64,000 nt of DNA, from the NCBI RefSeq assembly GCF_052324685.1, contig NC_135221.1:5217739-5281738 (forward strand), given 5' to 3'. The notes beneath the pieces are model-generated. The model searched no databases and was not told the DNA's origin. It saw nothing but the letters and a program-made list of their open reading frames with translations. This DNA is from Brachyhypopomus gauderio. Lineage: Eukaryota > Chordata > Actinopteri > Gymnotiformes > Hypopomidae. The position numbers were made by a program, and so were the translations under genes. This document shows positions 1-11,639 of this stretch, piece by piece; within the stretch, counting starts at the first letter, position 1, and every line of letters starts with the position of its first letter.

Positions 1-2690
1 AGAGTACTTGTCATGATGGAGCATAAGAATAGTAATTATTGTAGTTAAAAAGATAATCCAGTAAGTAATGAAATTATTAACACATCTATGTGTAAGTGAA
101 ATCAAATGCATAGTTAAATAGTAGGTAATGCAGATGAATGTAGCAAACGTAAATTGTTACCGGGGCGGTGTGTATATATACAACCGTCGATTGAGCGGTC
201 GATCGCGATCGACGTATTGGGCACCCCTGCTTTAAAATGAGTTTTTTAAAAAGGCATTGGAGTGGTATCTAAATGCTGTACTCATAACCCAGAGTTGTCA
301 GTGATTCTTGAGAATTGGGAAAACTTCATAAAACAGTAAGCATTTTTAAGTTGCTGATTTAGCATAAACTTTAAGATTTATGTAAAGGTGTATATGAATA
401 TGATAATGATTTTAAATATATTTGATATTTTGAAGCTGCAGGGGGTCTGAAAGTCTGAAAGTGCCCTTCAGCTGTAAGATCTCATAATTTCAGATAGAGT
501 TCAAATTTAAAAATGGCATATTTTGAGGTAAAAGTGGGTTAGTTTAAAATGATGCATGTTAAACATTACAGATTTTCTTTTTCATACATATTATGTTTAT
601 ACTGTTATGGTCACACATGTCTGCACTATATTTCTTCATATTCATTTTATATTTATTTTACATTTGCATTGAAATCAGAATGAAAAAGGTGGAATTTGTG
701 TGTGAGGTTCCAGTTTACTGTTGTTAAAAATATCAGCGTAGAGAAAAGGGTTTCCAAAGAAACTGGACATTTCGGACAAAGGTCCTTCAAAATGCTTTTG
801 CAGCATGCGGCTTTCAGAGCTGCAGGAGGACCATGTTACTTTTGCAACTTCGCACAATAATCAAAATTGTAGTGAATCACACGTAGTTTCCATAGAAATA
901 GTATGTTTCTCTTTTGTTGTTTCTTTTTGTTGTTAGGAAACAAAGTTTGCTATCAACTTTCCTACCATCACTGGCAGTCAAAGCAGGTGTCATTAATAAG
1001 TGTATATTTGATGGTTTTGTCTCTTCTATAGGACATGGGTTAAAGTTCTCCGTCACTACGACGGATTTCCGTCATTTGATTTTTTTGGGGAAAAAATCCG
1101 TCAAATCATAATAAACAACACACGCGCGTGCTATCTGTTTTGTGGCCGAAATATGATTCTCACTGGCACTCATTAGCGCTGGATGGACGATGGCGGTGTC
1201 ATTTGATTGACTTGCGGTTCATTCCGCCTTCAGATTTGCGGATGTTACGTAGAAAAGTTTTTACCCCCCTCCTGCCTGGCGTGACCGTAGCGCGCGACTC
1301 TGTACACCTGCGCGAACGGCGGAGGCTACTTGCTGCGTCACATTCTTTTTGCAGTGTAGTCCGAAGCAATATGTGGTAGTATAAAGAAACACCTCTCAAA
1401 AACAGGGGAATGAACATTTACCTGACCAATTGTAATGTTGCATTAGTGCTGGAATTTAGGCTAAAGTACTTTAAAATGCTTGAAAATGTAACTACTTCGT
1501 TTCACAACAAATATCTGTCTGACTGAACAGTTATTACGTTAACAAATATGAGCCTCTTGTAATTCCAGGACGAAACATGAGAACGTGAAGTCGTTAAGAT
1601 TGGGCGTTTTGAAAATAAACCACAATTTAAAAATGTGATAAAAAGCGAATTATTTCTAATAATTTCGAGTATATGTATAAATATTTAACTTAATTAAATT
1701 TAACGTTGAGAACGCGTTGAAATGGACCTTGAAAGTGACGTACAAGTGCTTTAATTCCACCTTATAAAGGTGTATGAACCCGGCAAACATGACTTGGTTC
1801 ACTGCGCTGAAGCGCTGTGCGCGCGAAGTTACAAAATTCGAGAGGTGCACGACTGCGAGGCTCTCGCGCACTGGTGGAGCCACCGCGATTACGTCATTTT
1901 CGGCGTGCGGACCCTCGCGCTGCTCACGCCACTCGTGCTGCGTCAAGTATAAAGGCTTAAACCAGGCTTAACATGGATGGTGTTGTTCTGTTTGTATTTA
2001 AAAGCTCTATCCAGTGGTGTTAATTTTTTTGTAACATACCTACTTAAAGCAGGTAATCTTACGGCTTATGTTTTTGCGATGGTGAATCTGATAAAAACAA
2101 GAGAGCTTCATACCTCTCACCAGGATTCACTAAATTTGACTTGATCTTTAAATAATTTTCTGGAAGAGGACCCCCAGATAACTCTCATTAAATACACATT
2201 TATGTACATTTATTGCTCAGGTGTTCATTCTCTCTTCTCTCCTTACACAGGCTGTTTAGATAAATATACTTTATAAATGTGTTTATTGTGTAGAATTAGG
2301 CAAAAGAGGCCGTGTCCCAACTACACCACATTTTCAGTAATTGCTGGCATTGTCTTTTGCCAGGAAAAATTTTTCAGTCAAATGAAAATTTCTTGCTTTA
2401 ACCCATGCTATAGGAGTTTAGGGGGTGTTGTGGGCTCTTATCATCCTATCATCATATTTATGCATGTATTTTGTTATTGTGTATTGTCAGTGGTTTGTAA
2501 ATTATTTTAACATGGCAGACATTTTGTCTAAATTCCTTCCGATTTCATTAGTTGTCATCACAGCTTGCAATCCAAAGCATGCACATTCATTCTAGTCTGA
2601 TGGAAAGGCCAAGAAAGTTAGCAAGGTGTCACCAAACATTTAGGCTGTGTGTCTTATTAGACTGACCAGTGCCACAAAATGATCAAGATC
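1..2690. other. Unassigned left flank
   Basis: No coding exon can be supported here. Two patches are CpG-rich: roughly 1115-1370 and 1770-1950. The stretch 1048-1112 is an imperfect inverted repeat built on a GACGGATTTCCGTCA-like core, probably one end of a DNA transposon. Positions 140-235 share a core with the small element at 25599-25826 (a CGGGGCGGTGT string and clustered CGATCG motifs). If the orphan exons at 4505-4885 have 5' partners, they should lie here or further left, but I could not identify them. Confidence 0.4.
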
Positions 2691-2699
2691 AGGATTTCT

Positions 2700-3915
2700 G
2701 CTCTTGATAGTTCTGACGTACAATCCTACAGACCGATTTCCAAGCTACCTTTTATTTCTAAAGTTCTTGAGAGAGCTGTCGACATACAGTTACAGGCTTT
2801 TCTCAAATCTCTTTGAGACATTCCAGTCTGGATTTCGTCCCTTACACAGCACTGAGACTGCTCTTCTCAGTGTTTTGAATAACCTGCTCCTGTCCTCTGA
2901 CTCTGGGCGTGCATCTGTCATTCTTCTCCTTGATTTAACTGCTGCTTTTGATACAGTTAATCACAAAATACTCCTCTCACGTCTCTCCAGTTTTGGTCTG
3001 TCTGGCACTGTGCTCTCTTGGTTTTCATCCTACCTTACTAACAGATCTCAGTTTGTCAGTATAGGAAAGCACAAATCCATTTCTGTCCCAGTCACCCAGG
3101 GAGTTCCACAGGGTTCTGTTCTTGGTCCCCTACTATTCATTACATACTTACTTCCTCTTGGTAACATTATTCACTCCTTCGACATCAACTATCACTTTTA
3201 TGCGGATGACACACAGCTGTATCTGGATCTCCACCCTTCTGACTCTTTCCCTCCTACCACACTGCTGTCCTGCATCCAGGAGATAACTTACTGGTTAAAC
3301 AATAATTTCCTCAAACTAAATCCTACTAAAACTGAGTTCATGATCATCGGCACCAAGTCAGCCATCTAGTCTATCTGTTGATAATATCCAGGTTGCCCAG
3401 TCTTCTGTTGTGCGTAACCTAGGTGTTTCATTCGACTCCTCTCTCACTTTCATCCCACACATAAACTCTATCCGTAAATCTGCTTTTTTCCATCTCCGCA
3501 AAATTGCCAGGCTCCGCCCCATACTTTCACTAAAAGATGCCGAAACCCTGGTACATGCATTCATTACTTCCAGACTAGATTACTGTAACTCCCTGCTTTA
3601 TGGTCTACCTGCTAAATCACTTCGCCCCCTACAACAGATACAAAACTCTGCTGTCCCACGACAGACTCTCTACTATGGGTGGCAGATCATTCAGTGTTGC
3701 TGCTCCCACCCTCTGGAATTCGTTACCTCCCTCTATTCGCTCCTCTGACTCTCTCTCTACTTTCAAAACTCAACTCAAGACTTTTCTCTTTTCTCAATAT
3801 TTCCGCTCTTTCTAAGCCCTGTATTTTTCCCCTTTCATTTGTGTACAGCGACCTTGGGTTTGAGAAAGGCGCTATATAAAATAAACATATTATTATTATT
3901 ATTATTATTATTATT
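2700..3915 (+). mobile_element. L2-clade LINE, 3' part, inactive
   Basis: This is a 5'-truncated non-LTR retrotransposon. The frame 2704-3366 reads as reverse transcriptase, with FQSGFRPLHSTETAL, a catalytic LDLTAAFDTVNH block, QGVPQGSVLGPLLF and the YADD catalytic motif. This motif set is typical of the L2 clade. The frame stops near 3367 and resumes in another frame (RNLGVSFDSSL, LDYCNSLLYGLP, then GGRSFSVAAPTLWNSLP to about 3815). The frameshift, and the loss of the segment normally found between the last two blocks, mean it is dead. The tail has the L2-like GAAAGGCGCTATATAAA string followed by an ATT microsatellite (3888-3915). Confidence 0.9.
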
Positions 3916-4071
3916 TCAGACAGGCCTAGCAAAAGTATTAAAGCTAAATAAAAATGCAGGATGGAAGTGCTTGTTGCAGCCACCTGAGACAATACTGTAA
4001 ATGACAGTGTTGCTATTTGTGTATCCTTAATTTTGTTTTGAGTCATGATTAAATAGTTCCTCTTCTGTTTT

Positions 4072-4498
4072 GTGTGTCCGTGTCCGTGTGTGTCCGTGTC
4101 CGTGTCCATGTGTGTCCGTGTCCGTGTGTGTGTGTCCGTGTCCGTGTGTGTGTGTGTCCGTGTCCGTGTGTGTGTGTGTGTCCGTGTCCATGTGTGTGTG
4201 TCCGTGTCCATGTGTGTCCGTGTCCTTGTGTGTCCGTGTGTGTCCGTGTCCGTGTCCACGTGTGTCCGTGTCCACGTGTGTCCGTGTCCACGTGTGTCCG
4301 TGTCCGTGTCCACGTGTGTCCGTGTCCACGTGTGTCCGTGTCCGTGTCCACGTGTGTCCGTGTCCGTGTCCACGTGTGTCCGTGTCCACGTGTGTCCGTG
4401 TCCGTGTGTGTCCGTGTCCATGTGTGTGTGTGTGTCCGTGTCCATGTGTGTGTGTGTGTCCGTGTCCATGTGTGTGTGTGTGTGTGTCCGTGTCCTTG
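4072..4498. repeat. GTGTCC/GTGTGTCC minisatellite
   Basis: About 425 bp made of TGTCCG, TGTCCA and TGTG units, giving a T/G/C-rich plus strand. Long open frames run through it on both strands only because the unit length is close to a multiple of three. They are low-complexity Val-Cys-Pro or His-Thr-Asp strings and not genes. The array ends six bases before the 3' splice site of the exon at 4505. Confidence 0.97.
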
Positions 4499-4504
4499 CT
4501 CCAG

Positions 4505-4885
4505 GCTGTGAAAGCTGTACACTAATTCAAGAAAAACTATGCACTTTCCACCAAGAACTTGGGGAATTTCTCCAAGAACGTAGAAACATGCCGGCAGGTA
4601 TGTGTGGGTGGTATGTTTGTGTGTATATATTTTAGATTGTAATTTTTTTACATTTTGGATTAATACTGTCTTTTGTAGAATTCCTCAGTCATGATATAAT
4701 CAGCAGTGTGCTTTCTTTCAGGCTGTGAGTGGCTGCCATGGCAACAAAAACTTAAGGTGTGTTTAGAGGAGTTTACAAGATTGCAAGCAGGTATTTAAGT
4801 TTCACCCAACACATTTGTGCTGGTTATTATAGTAATAAATGTTTAATGAATCTAACCCATTTGCCTTGTTTCAGCGCATCAGTAA
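4505..4885 (+). CDS. Last three exons of an unrecognised gene
   Basis: Three exons are delimited by good splice sites: 4505-4597 (acceptor CTCCAG, donor CAG|GTATGT), 4722-4790 (acceptor TTTCAG, donor CAG|GTATTT) and 4875-4885 (acceptor TTTCAG, stop TAA). All junctions are phase 1, so the frame is continuous across both introns. The deduced tail is 58 residues: one residue split over the first junction, then CESCTLIQEKLCTF..., GCEWLPWQQKLKV..., and AHQ at the end. It is helical and rich in Glu, Leu and Cys. The first two exons look like diverged copies of one unit (GCE...Q.KL...EF). A poly(A) signal AATAAA follows at 4956-4961. I do not recognise the family. The 5' exons are not visible, so this could also be a decayed copy. 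The gene-like call rests on splice phase and the poly(A) signal, not on homology. Confidence 0.5.
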
Positions 4886-4955
4886 AGAGGGAGCTTTCAC
4901 ACAGGACGTTTTTGTATATTAAAATTTAAAAAGAGAATTGTTAATGAAATATTGC

Positions 4956-4961
4956 AATAAA
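4956..4961 (+). other. Poly(A) signal of the orphan exons
   Basis: AATAAA lies 71 bases after the TAA of the orphan terminal exon, a normal spacing for a short 3' UTR. Confidence 0.5.
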
Positions 4962-4989
4962 ATCTGTTTTTACTATTTAGTCTTATTAT

Positions 4990-6270
4990 TATTTGTTCGT
5001 GTTGTTAACAATTAAACGATTAAACACCATTTGCATCCACATTTTGTTTGTACTTTGTGATCCTTGATCATTAATTACAAAAATCCACCATATCAAAGGT
5101 TACCTCTTCTCTCTGATCATTTGGGAGTATTCAAAACTATGTTGTTGCTGTTGTGCAAACTCCAACATACTGTAAGTAGTTTTAACATAAGATTGTGGGT
5201 TGCCAGAGAGCCTTATATTAAACATTGAAAGTAGAACAGGTAGCAGACGCTATTTGAACTTGCTGCTGAGTTATATAACTTATTTGCCCAGTTATTTGTT
5301 TTTCGTATGTGAAGCAAGTTGGCAGCAACCTTAGAAATAAGGTCATGTTCTCATTCTAATCTCTGTAAAAGCTATCATGCAGTTTTGGACTAAATATGAA
5401 GTTTAAAATTGCAGGATGTTCCTGTAAGAAATTTTGTGAAGCTGTTTAATCTCTCACTCTGCCTGCGCTGTATACACGTAATTTTCTTTTTGATATAACT
5501 AATATAAGTCGTGTGAAAAAAGTCTTTCATATGCCATTGAAAGTCACTAAGACCTTTTTGTAAAAGGTTCTCATAATTTCTGTCTTATTCTGTTGGATTA
5601 TCATGCTATGTTGTTTTTGGCATACTGAGCATGTACTAATCATTAGCTGTACACTTTTTAGGCTAACCTTGCACGTCAGTTGTAACGGAAAGAAACTAGA
5701 ATGGGTGTGTTGCAGTTTCCATTGTTTTTAACATTTTGCAATCTATATAAGATGTGAAACACAAGTCTTACTGTAAAGCCCAAAAGGAGAACAGATCCTG
5801 TATCAGCAGACAGGTTTCATTACTGAGTAATGGAGCATCATTTCTTGCACTGGCTATATGACCCCAGCAGGTCAACGGCAGTATCAAATCACAGATTGAT
5901 GTGCTTTTGCTTATTGTCATGTTTTATAGTTGCAGGTCTAATGTTTTAACAAAAAAATTTGATTTTGACATCTCTAAATTGTAGCTATATTGCACTGAAT
6001 AAAGCTCAATATCATGTGACATGACTGCACTATATTTAGTGACCCATCGCAGGATCTGCACACTATGGAACATGGACATTGCTCCTAATTATTAAGTACA
6101 TAAAATAAAGGTCATGGTTGTGAAATCTACACAGACCAAAATTCCTAGTTGCATGGATCCTGTTGAGTGTAGTGGCTTTAAAAACCGAGACCCCACGTTT
6201 TCAACAAATCAGTTCATGAAATATCTGCCCTGCTCGATCTGGCTTGGTAAGCTTATATGAATGCATCTAG
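4990..6270. other. Intergenic, nothing recognised
   Basis: AT-rich sequence with short open frames only. I see no splice-flanked exon, repeat family or RNA gene. Confidence 0.5.
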
Positions 6271-6274
6271 AAGC

Positions 6275-7100
6275 ACAGACAGCTCAGCCATGAAGCAGTA
6301 GACCATACAATCTCCCAGTGGCTCTGCCAACTGCTGAATTATGAAATGTGTCCTCATAAATCACTAGACAAGTCCAAACTGCTTCTGCATCAGCACTCTG
6401 CATTAGGTGAAATACAATTTAATGTCCAAAGATCTAAGGTTCCTAATCGCGAAGGCACGTATTGGCTGGGGTTAGGTTAGGTTAGTTTATTTGTACCCAA
6501 AGGTAAATTTGAATTACAGTATGCGAAGCAGCAAAAACAAAACAAGCACAAACAAACAGTAAACCACATATACGTATACAATTCCTATTCAAATACAATG
6601 GTGTTAAACGTGCTGCCACTATACTCTGGAGCACTGGAATCTGGATGTCTGGAGTGATAATTCACAATTTACTATCTGACCGTTTGAAGGACACATCTGG
6701 GTTTGGTGGGTGCCAGGACAATACTCCGTACTGGAATGCATAATGCCAACAACAGACTGGTGGAGAAGAGATAATAATCTGTTTAGGGAGGGCTCTCTAG
6801 TTCCTGTGGAAAAGTACACAAAGACATTCTAGACTATTATGTGCTTACAACGTTTGGTGGTTTGGTTTGAAGTTTCAGAGAAGTCCCTTTCCTGCTCCCA
6901 TATTTTTTGTGTGTCCCTTGCATAAAGACACGGTATGAGTATTTGGTCTGGAGAGACTCCAATTGCCTGCTCAGAGCTGACCTTGTACACACTGAACACA
7001 TTTGGAATGAAATGGAACATCCTTCTTAACCAGACCTCATATAGACTTCACACACACTCTTTTCACTAAATGGCCACAACTTCCCAAAATCACACAGGTC
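6275..7100 (+). mobile_element. Decayed Tc1/mariner transposon
   Basis: The plus strand preserves the transposase order in broken frames: an N-terminal helix-turn-helix region (from about 6275), then a part equivalent to W-S-D-E-S-H-F (about 6650), V-W-W-x-P (about 6690) and the C-terminal catalytic region with H-x-W-N-E-M-E-H (about 6990-7020). Stops and indels are numerous. A foreign segment of about 150 bp (roughly 6440-6595, with TTTATTTGTACCCAAAGG) interrupts the transposase. The same Tc1 lineage recurs at 32500-32960. Confidence 0.75.
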
Positions 7101-7109
7101 CATATACTT

Positions 7110-8540
7110 AATCCTATTTATCAGTAAATGTAATTACTTCCATGAATGATGTTTGCTTACCAAGTTATGTACAAACAACTTATGTACATACATTGGATAT
7201 GTATGTACAAACATACATGCAAGAAGTATTTCAATGGGCTAATATAGTCATTCGCTTCAGGAAGAAAAGCAAGCAAAACCTTTTTGCCATTTTATGAGAT
7301 TTGCATCAAATAACCTTATCTTGACAAAGTAATTGCAAAAAGTGTTTTTCTCCATCACCCAAATCGTATTTTGCCATTGTCTAGAGTTGGGGGGGGGGGG
7401 TGTTTGAATTAGTTATAAGGAATGTCTTAAGTAACTGATATAAAAGCTGTCTTATGTGCAGAAATCAGCAAGTACTTAGAAGGGGTCAAATGTGAAATTT
7501 GGTGAAATCTCCATTAACACTTATTTTGTTAATCTTTTTTAGTTATTTGTCTTTATTGTTTATTTTTCCTGCAACAGGATCTTCTTGTCTATGAGGAAGG
7601 AAAATATCCGTTTCTGGTCTGTCCTTTCTAAGTACCAGTTCAGTGTTTAGTGCAGTTTCCATCTTATGATGGGAAGACACTGTCACCATCCACATCTATT
7701 TGGACTTGGCCATGCAATGTTATTTAAGTAATGGGAACTGAGACTAATGGAGGAAGGAACATCAGGCAAGAACAGTTCTGTTCTTGTACTTGGATAGGCG
7801 ACAATGTTTTAGTACTAGGAACCGAGACTGTTGGAAAGAGAAACACCAGGCAAGAGAGTTTTTTTTTCTATTTGCACTTGGATAGGCAACGTTATTCTTA
7901 GTATTTGGACTGGAGACCGTTGGAATGGGCGTGTGCAGCTCATGGCAGAACATGCTTGTTGTGGTGAAAACTGTTAGCCGACGCAGCTGGATGGATTCTG
8001 AAATGCACCAACTGATCCAGGAAAATTCGTAAAGATCTAAATAACCTGCAACATGAATAAATAAAACTGGAATTTCACATGGTCTAGAGGCAGAATATTC
8101 TAAATTAACCACCCAATTTGTGAGCATGAATTTTACTTTAAGAAGATAAACCTGGTGCAAGTAAACCTGAAAGACAAGCATAAAATAATAATTACTGTAT
8201 TTCAGGCCAGGCAATTCTGGGAGGTCATTCACATTTAAAGCATTTAATACATGTCTTCCTGTAATATAGAACATGACATTTCAGATGAAAACTAAGAACA
8301 CCCTCTTTGAATTCTCTGTGGTTTACATACAACACTAAAAAAATCATCTGGTCCTTAGGTCCTTAAATTAGCGTAATAACCTCAGATGGTCAACACACAA
8401 CAGAGTCCACCATGTTGCTACTTAACAAAAACGAAGCTTTTGTACAACCAACTTTGTCAGCAATAGCATGAAGCAATTTCTTTCTGTAATATCGTTCTTG
8501 TCCCACTCTTCTTTACAGCATTGCTTCAGTTAATTGATGT
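7110..8540. other. Intergenic, nothing recognised
   Basis: Contains a 12-G homopolymer (7389-7400). An open frame on the minus strand (7762-8274) has no family features. Two similar stretches near 7755-7810 and 7830-7900 (CAGGCAAGA...ACTTGGATAGGC) suggest a local duplication. Confidence 0.4.
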
Positions 8541-8549
8541 TGCATTGAT

Positions 8550-9326
8550 TTGTTTATGTTCAGCTCTCTTGTGGTCCCACCAGCCAACTCTTCTGGGATG
8601 AGGTCTAGATGTTGGGGCCATCGCAACACCTCGATTATTTTATTTTTCAGCTATTCTGTAGATGTGATCGGGATCATTGTCCTATTGCACGACCCAATTT
8701 CAGCCCAACCTGAGCTGTCAGTTGCCCTCACATTTGACTCTAGAATACTTTGGCATACAGAATTGTACATGGTTGACTCAATGACTGCAACGTGCCCAGG
8801 TCCTGTGACTGCAGAACAAGTGTAAATCATCACGCCTCCAACACCGTGCTTGACAGTTGGTATTAGTTGATATTAGCTGTTTGTACTGATATGCTGGGCT
8901 TGTTTCTAAGCCAAACATGGCCACTTTGGTCTCATCTGTCCAAAGGACATTTTTCCAAAGGCCTTGTGGTTTACAACCATGTTATTTTTTTTATTTAGGA
9001 AGGAGAGGCTTGTCTCCTGGCAACACTTTCAAACAAGCCATACTTCTTCAAAATGTTTCATGAACTGAGTTTGGCAGAGTCTGAGATGTAACTCTTGGTT
9101 TTTTTGCCATTTCTCAGAGCACTGCAGAGTCTGACCTTGGGGTGAATTTGCTAGGATATTCACTCCTGGAAAGATTGGCAACTGTTTTGAATGTTTTACC
9201 CTTTTGAAAAATCTTTCTCACTGTATAATGATGACTTCAAATTGTTTAGAAATGCTCTTAAACCCTTCTCTGGGCAACAACAATTGCTTCTCTAAGATTG
9301 TTGATGTATTTCCTCCTTGGTATTGT
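8550..9326 (-). mobile_element. Tc1/mariner transposon, part 1 (interrupted)
   Basis: Read on the minus strand, this is a Tc1-like transposase relic. LWTDETKVAMFG lies near 8930 and GPGHVAVIESTM with SILESNV near 8710-8800, followed by a degraded Q-D-N-D-P region near 8680. The helix-turn-helix end maps near 9200-9326. Several frameshifts and stops make it inactive. The element is split: its 5' remainder continues at 10088 after a 755-bp insertion flanked by a TATTGT duplication. Confidence 0.85.
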
Positions 9327-10081
9327 CAAGTCAATTTTATTTACAGTATATTGCACTTTTTTTTACAACACATGTTGTCACAAAGCAGATTTAAAAATGT
9401 TTGGGTCCAGTTCCCTAATGACCAAGCCAGGGGTGACGGTGGGAATGAAAAACTCCATAAGCGGGAATTAGGAAGAAACCTTTGGAGGAAAAAGACTCAA
9501 AAGGGAACCCATCCACCGTTGGGCGGCCCAGCTAGTAGCAGTCCATATTTATAGTTCTGTTTCTGTGCCGAGCAGGGCCTCAGGTAGGAGGCAGCCTTGC
9601 TGTGTCCACTGGCTGCATCGGCACAAACTCTGGGAAGCTGGACCATTTTCTAGGTGCTGTATGGAATTGTATTTGTAGAAACATGTAACCAAGATACAAA
9701 TCATTGGTTAAACATGTTAACATCCATATACATTATGTAGCATATGTGCCGTGATTAGCATGTAGCTCCAGCAGGCTTATCTATATCAGCGTAACTAAAT
9801 GGAGGGGTCTGGAGGTGATCACAGTCATGAGGGCTCACTGAGCCGTTGCTTTTCACCCAAAATCATTGTCCCAAACTAGAGTGAATGCAAGACATTTCTG
9901 GATGACATCATCAACATCTCAGATTACCAGAAGACTTGAGTAGGGGGGGGGGCAAGCTACCCACCTTAATAGGTACTACAATAACAAAAGGGCTGATTAA
10001 ATAAATGTCTAGATTTAAAGATTGGAACTGTTTCTGAATCTTGGATTGGAGCTTGAAGACTATTCCATTACAGAGGTGGTC
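9327..10081. mobile_element. Interspersed repeat inserted in a Tc1 element
   Basis: This 755-bp segment sits between two copies of TATTGT (9321-9326 and 10082-10087), which look like a 6-bp target duplication. On either side the Tc1 sequence is contiguous. The left part (9327-9540) has the recurring fish motif GGAAGAAACCTTTGGAGGAA with CAAAAGGGAACCCATCC. The superfamily is not clear from sequence alone. No transposase or reverse transcriptase frame is seen. Confidence 0.65.
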
Positions 10082-10087
10082 TATTGT

Positions 10088-10240
10088 GTTAACACATACC
10101 TGAATGGTCCAGACCAGCAAATTGCTAAAACCTCTGCTTTTATAGAGGTGTCCACACTTAAATCAGGTACATTTGATTAGCAGTGCCTGGTTTCCACTTA
10201 CCCTTAATTCCTGTGCAAACAGTAGGGATGCACTTAACTT
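10088..10240 (-). mobile_element. Tc1/mariner transposon, part 2
   Basis: This continues the 8550-9326 element beyond the inserted repeat. It holds the untranslated leader of the same Tc1 family (GTTAACACATACCTGAATGG, then CTGCTTTTATAGAGGTG and ATTTGATTAGCAG). The outer terminal inverted repeat is too degraded to define. Confidence 0.7.
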
Positions 10241-10249
10241 TGATCTGTT

Positions 10250-11630
10250 TCTGCATTTTGAGTGGGTTTTTTGTCCTGATAAGTAAAACCACAGAATTCA
10301 GACAGGGTTTACTTTGTTGTTCATGTGGCTGTACTATGATAGTCTAATGAATGTTGCCATGCCCTTTGGCTCCCTTGTAAACATATGGAGAACATTTGAT
10401 GTGATTTTCAGGTAAATAAAAATCTGAGCTGATAATCTACATTTTACTTATAAATTTCATATAAGGGTAGTTGTTACATGTTATAAGTTACATGTTACAG
10501 TCAGTTCAAGTGGGACCAGCCAAACCATATAAGAAATAAAAATTGATTTAAGAAGATTTCATACGAAAGCATTCTGAAAATAGGTTACTAAGTGATTACT
10601 AAGAACTTGGGTCAGGAATGAGTCAGACAGATATACAAAGAAGCAAATGGTCACTGTACAAAGATCAGTTTAAGTTATTCACGTCCTAAAGAGGTCAAGT
10701 GCTTCGGACAGGCATCTTTATTATAGGACAGGATCTGTGTTCATGAGTACACCAAGAAAAGCATCTGATCTTCTGCCCACTGTCCTTGAACTGGAAAAAT
10801 TGAGACAGGTGAGGTTTTAACTTTTTGATTCATTTAAACAGAATTATGTTTGGAGGAAAACATCAAAATGTTATGTCAGGCAGATAGAGTATAATGGTTT
10901 AGGGCTGCTTTGCTGAATTAGTAGCTCTAAATCACTAATTTGTACTCATTTGTACTGATTTAAAAATTCCTATTGAGTGTGATTTTTTGTTTTGCTATTT
11001 TTATTCTTTGTTTTCTTAAAATCTTAATTTTCTTTCTGGAATATGATCCATGTTAGAGGAGTTTACAATATTTCAAATATTATGCTAAATAATTATGCTA
11101 AATTATTTCTATTTCAGAGTACTCTTCAAAACTCTTCAATACTATCCACAGTAATTACTCAATTACGCACCAATTGTATGTACTGTAGAGTGTACACATG
11201 AACAAAAAAAGAGGTATCAAATTATCATGAGGTGGATCTTTGTCTGATGTTGTGCTGCTGGTTATTATGATAAAATGTTTAATTAATACAAAACTGGCAA
11301 ACAAAACTGACAACCTGAATTCAATGTTGTTTTTGCCCATCATAATAGATCATCAAATAGGCAGAGTCATCTCACTGGCCCTTAAAATACCCACCGAAAA
11401 AAAATGGTGAAGGTTCCTGATTCTGTGTGGAGTTCCTGTTCTATTGTGATTTACCAAAACATAGTATGGTGAAATCAGATTCTTTCCGTAATGGCTAAAA
11501 ACTAATATGTGGACTCAGTAATTTGACAGGAAATTAAGACAACTGATATTGTAAAAAAAAAAGGTTCAGCAATTTCACTTCCCAGTTTTGCTTGTTGTGC
11601 CAAGGTAATAATGATCATCATTCTTTTTCT
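10250..11630. other. Intergenic, nothing recognised
   Basis: AT-rich, with short spurious open frames. No exon or repeat family supported. Confidence 0.45.
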
Positions 11631-11639
11631 ATGTCCTGT

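Noticed and set aside
675-860. 60-codon minus-strand frame and a facing acceptor-like CTTTTGCAG at about 800
   Set aside because: Considered as an exon of the orphan gene, but no usable donor follows and the phase cannot be matched.
3723-4635. Long open frames (112-248 codons) on both strands
   Set aside because: They run through the GTGTCC minisatellite and translate to low-complexity Val-Cys-Pro or His-Thr-Asp repeats. They are open because of unit length, not selection.
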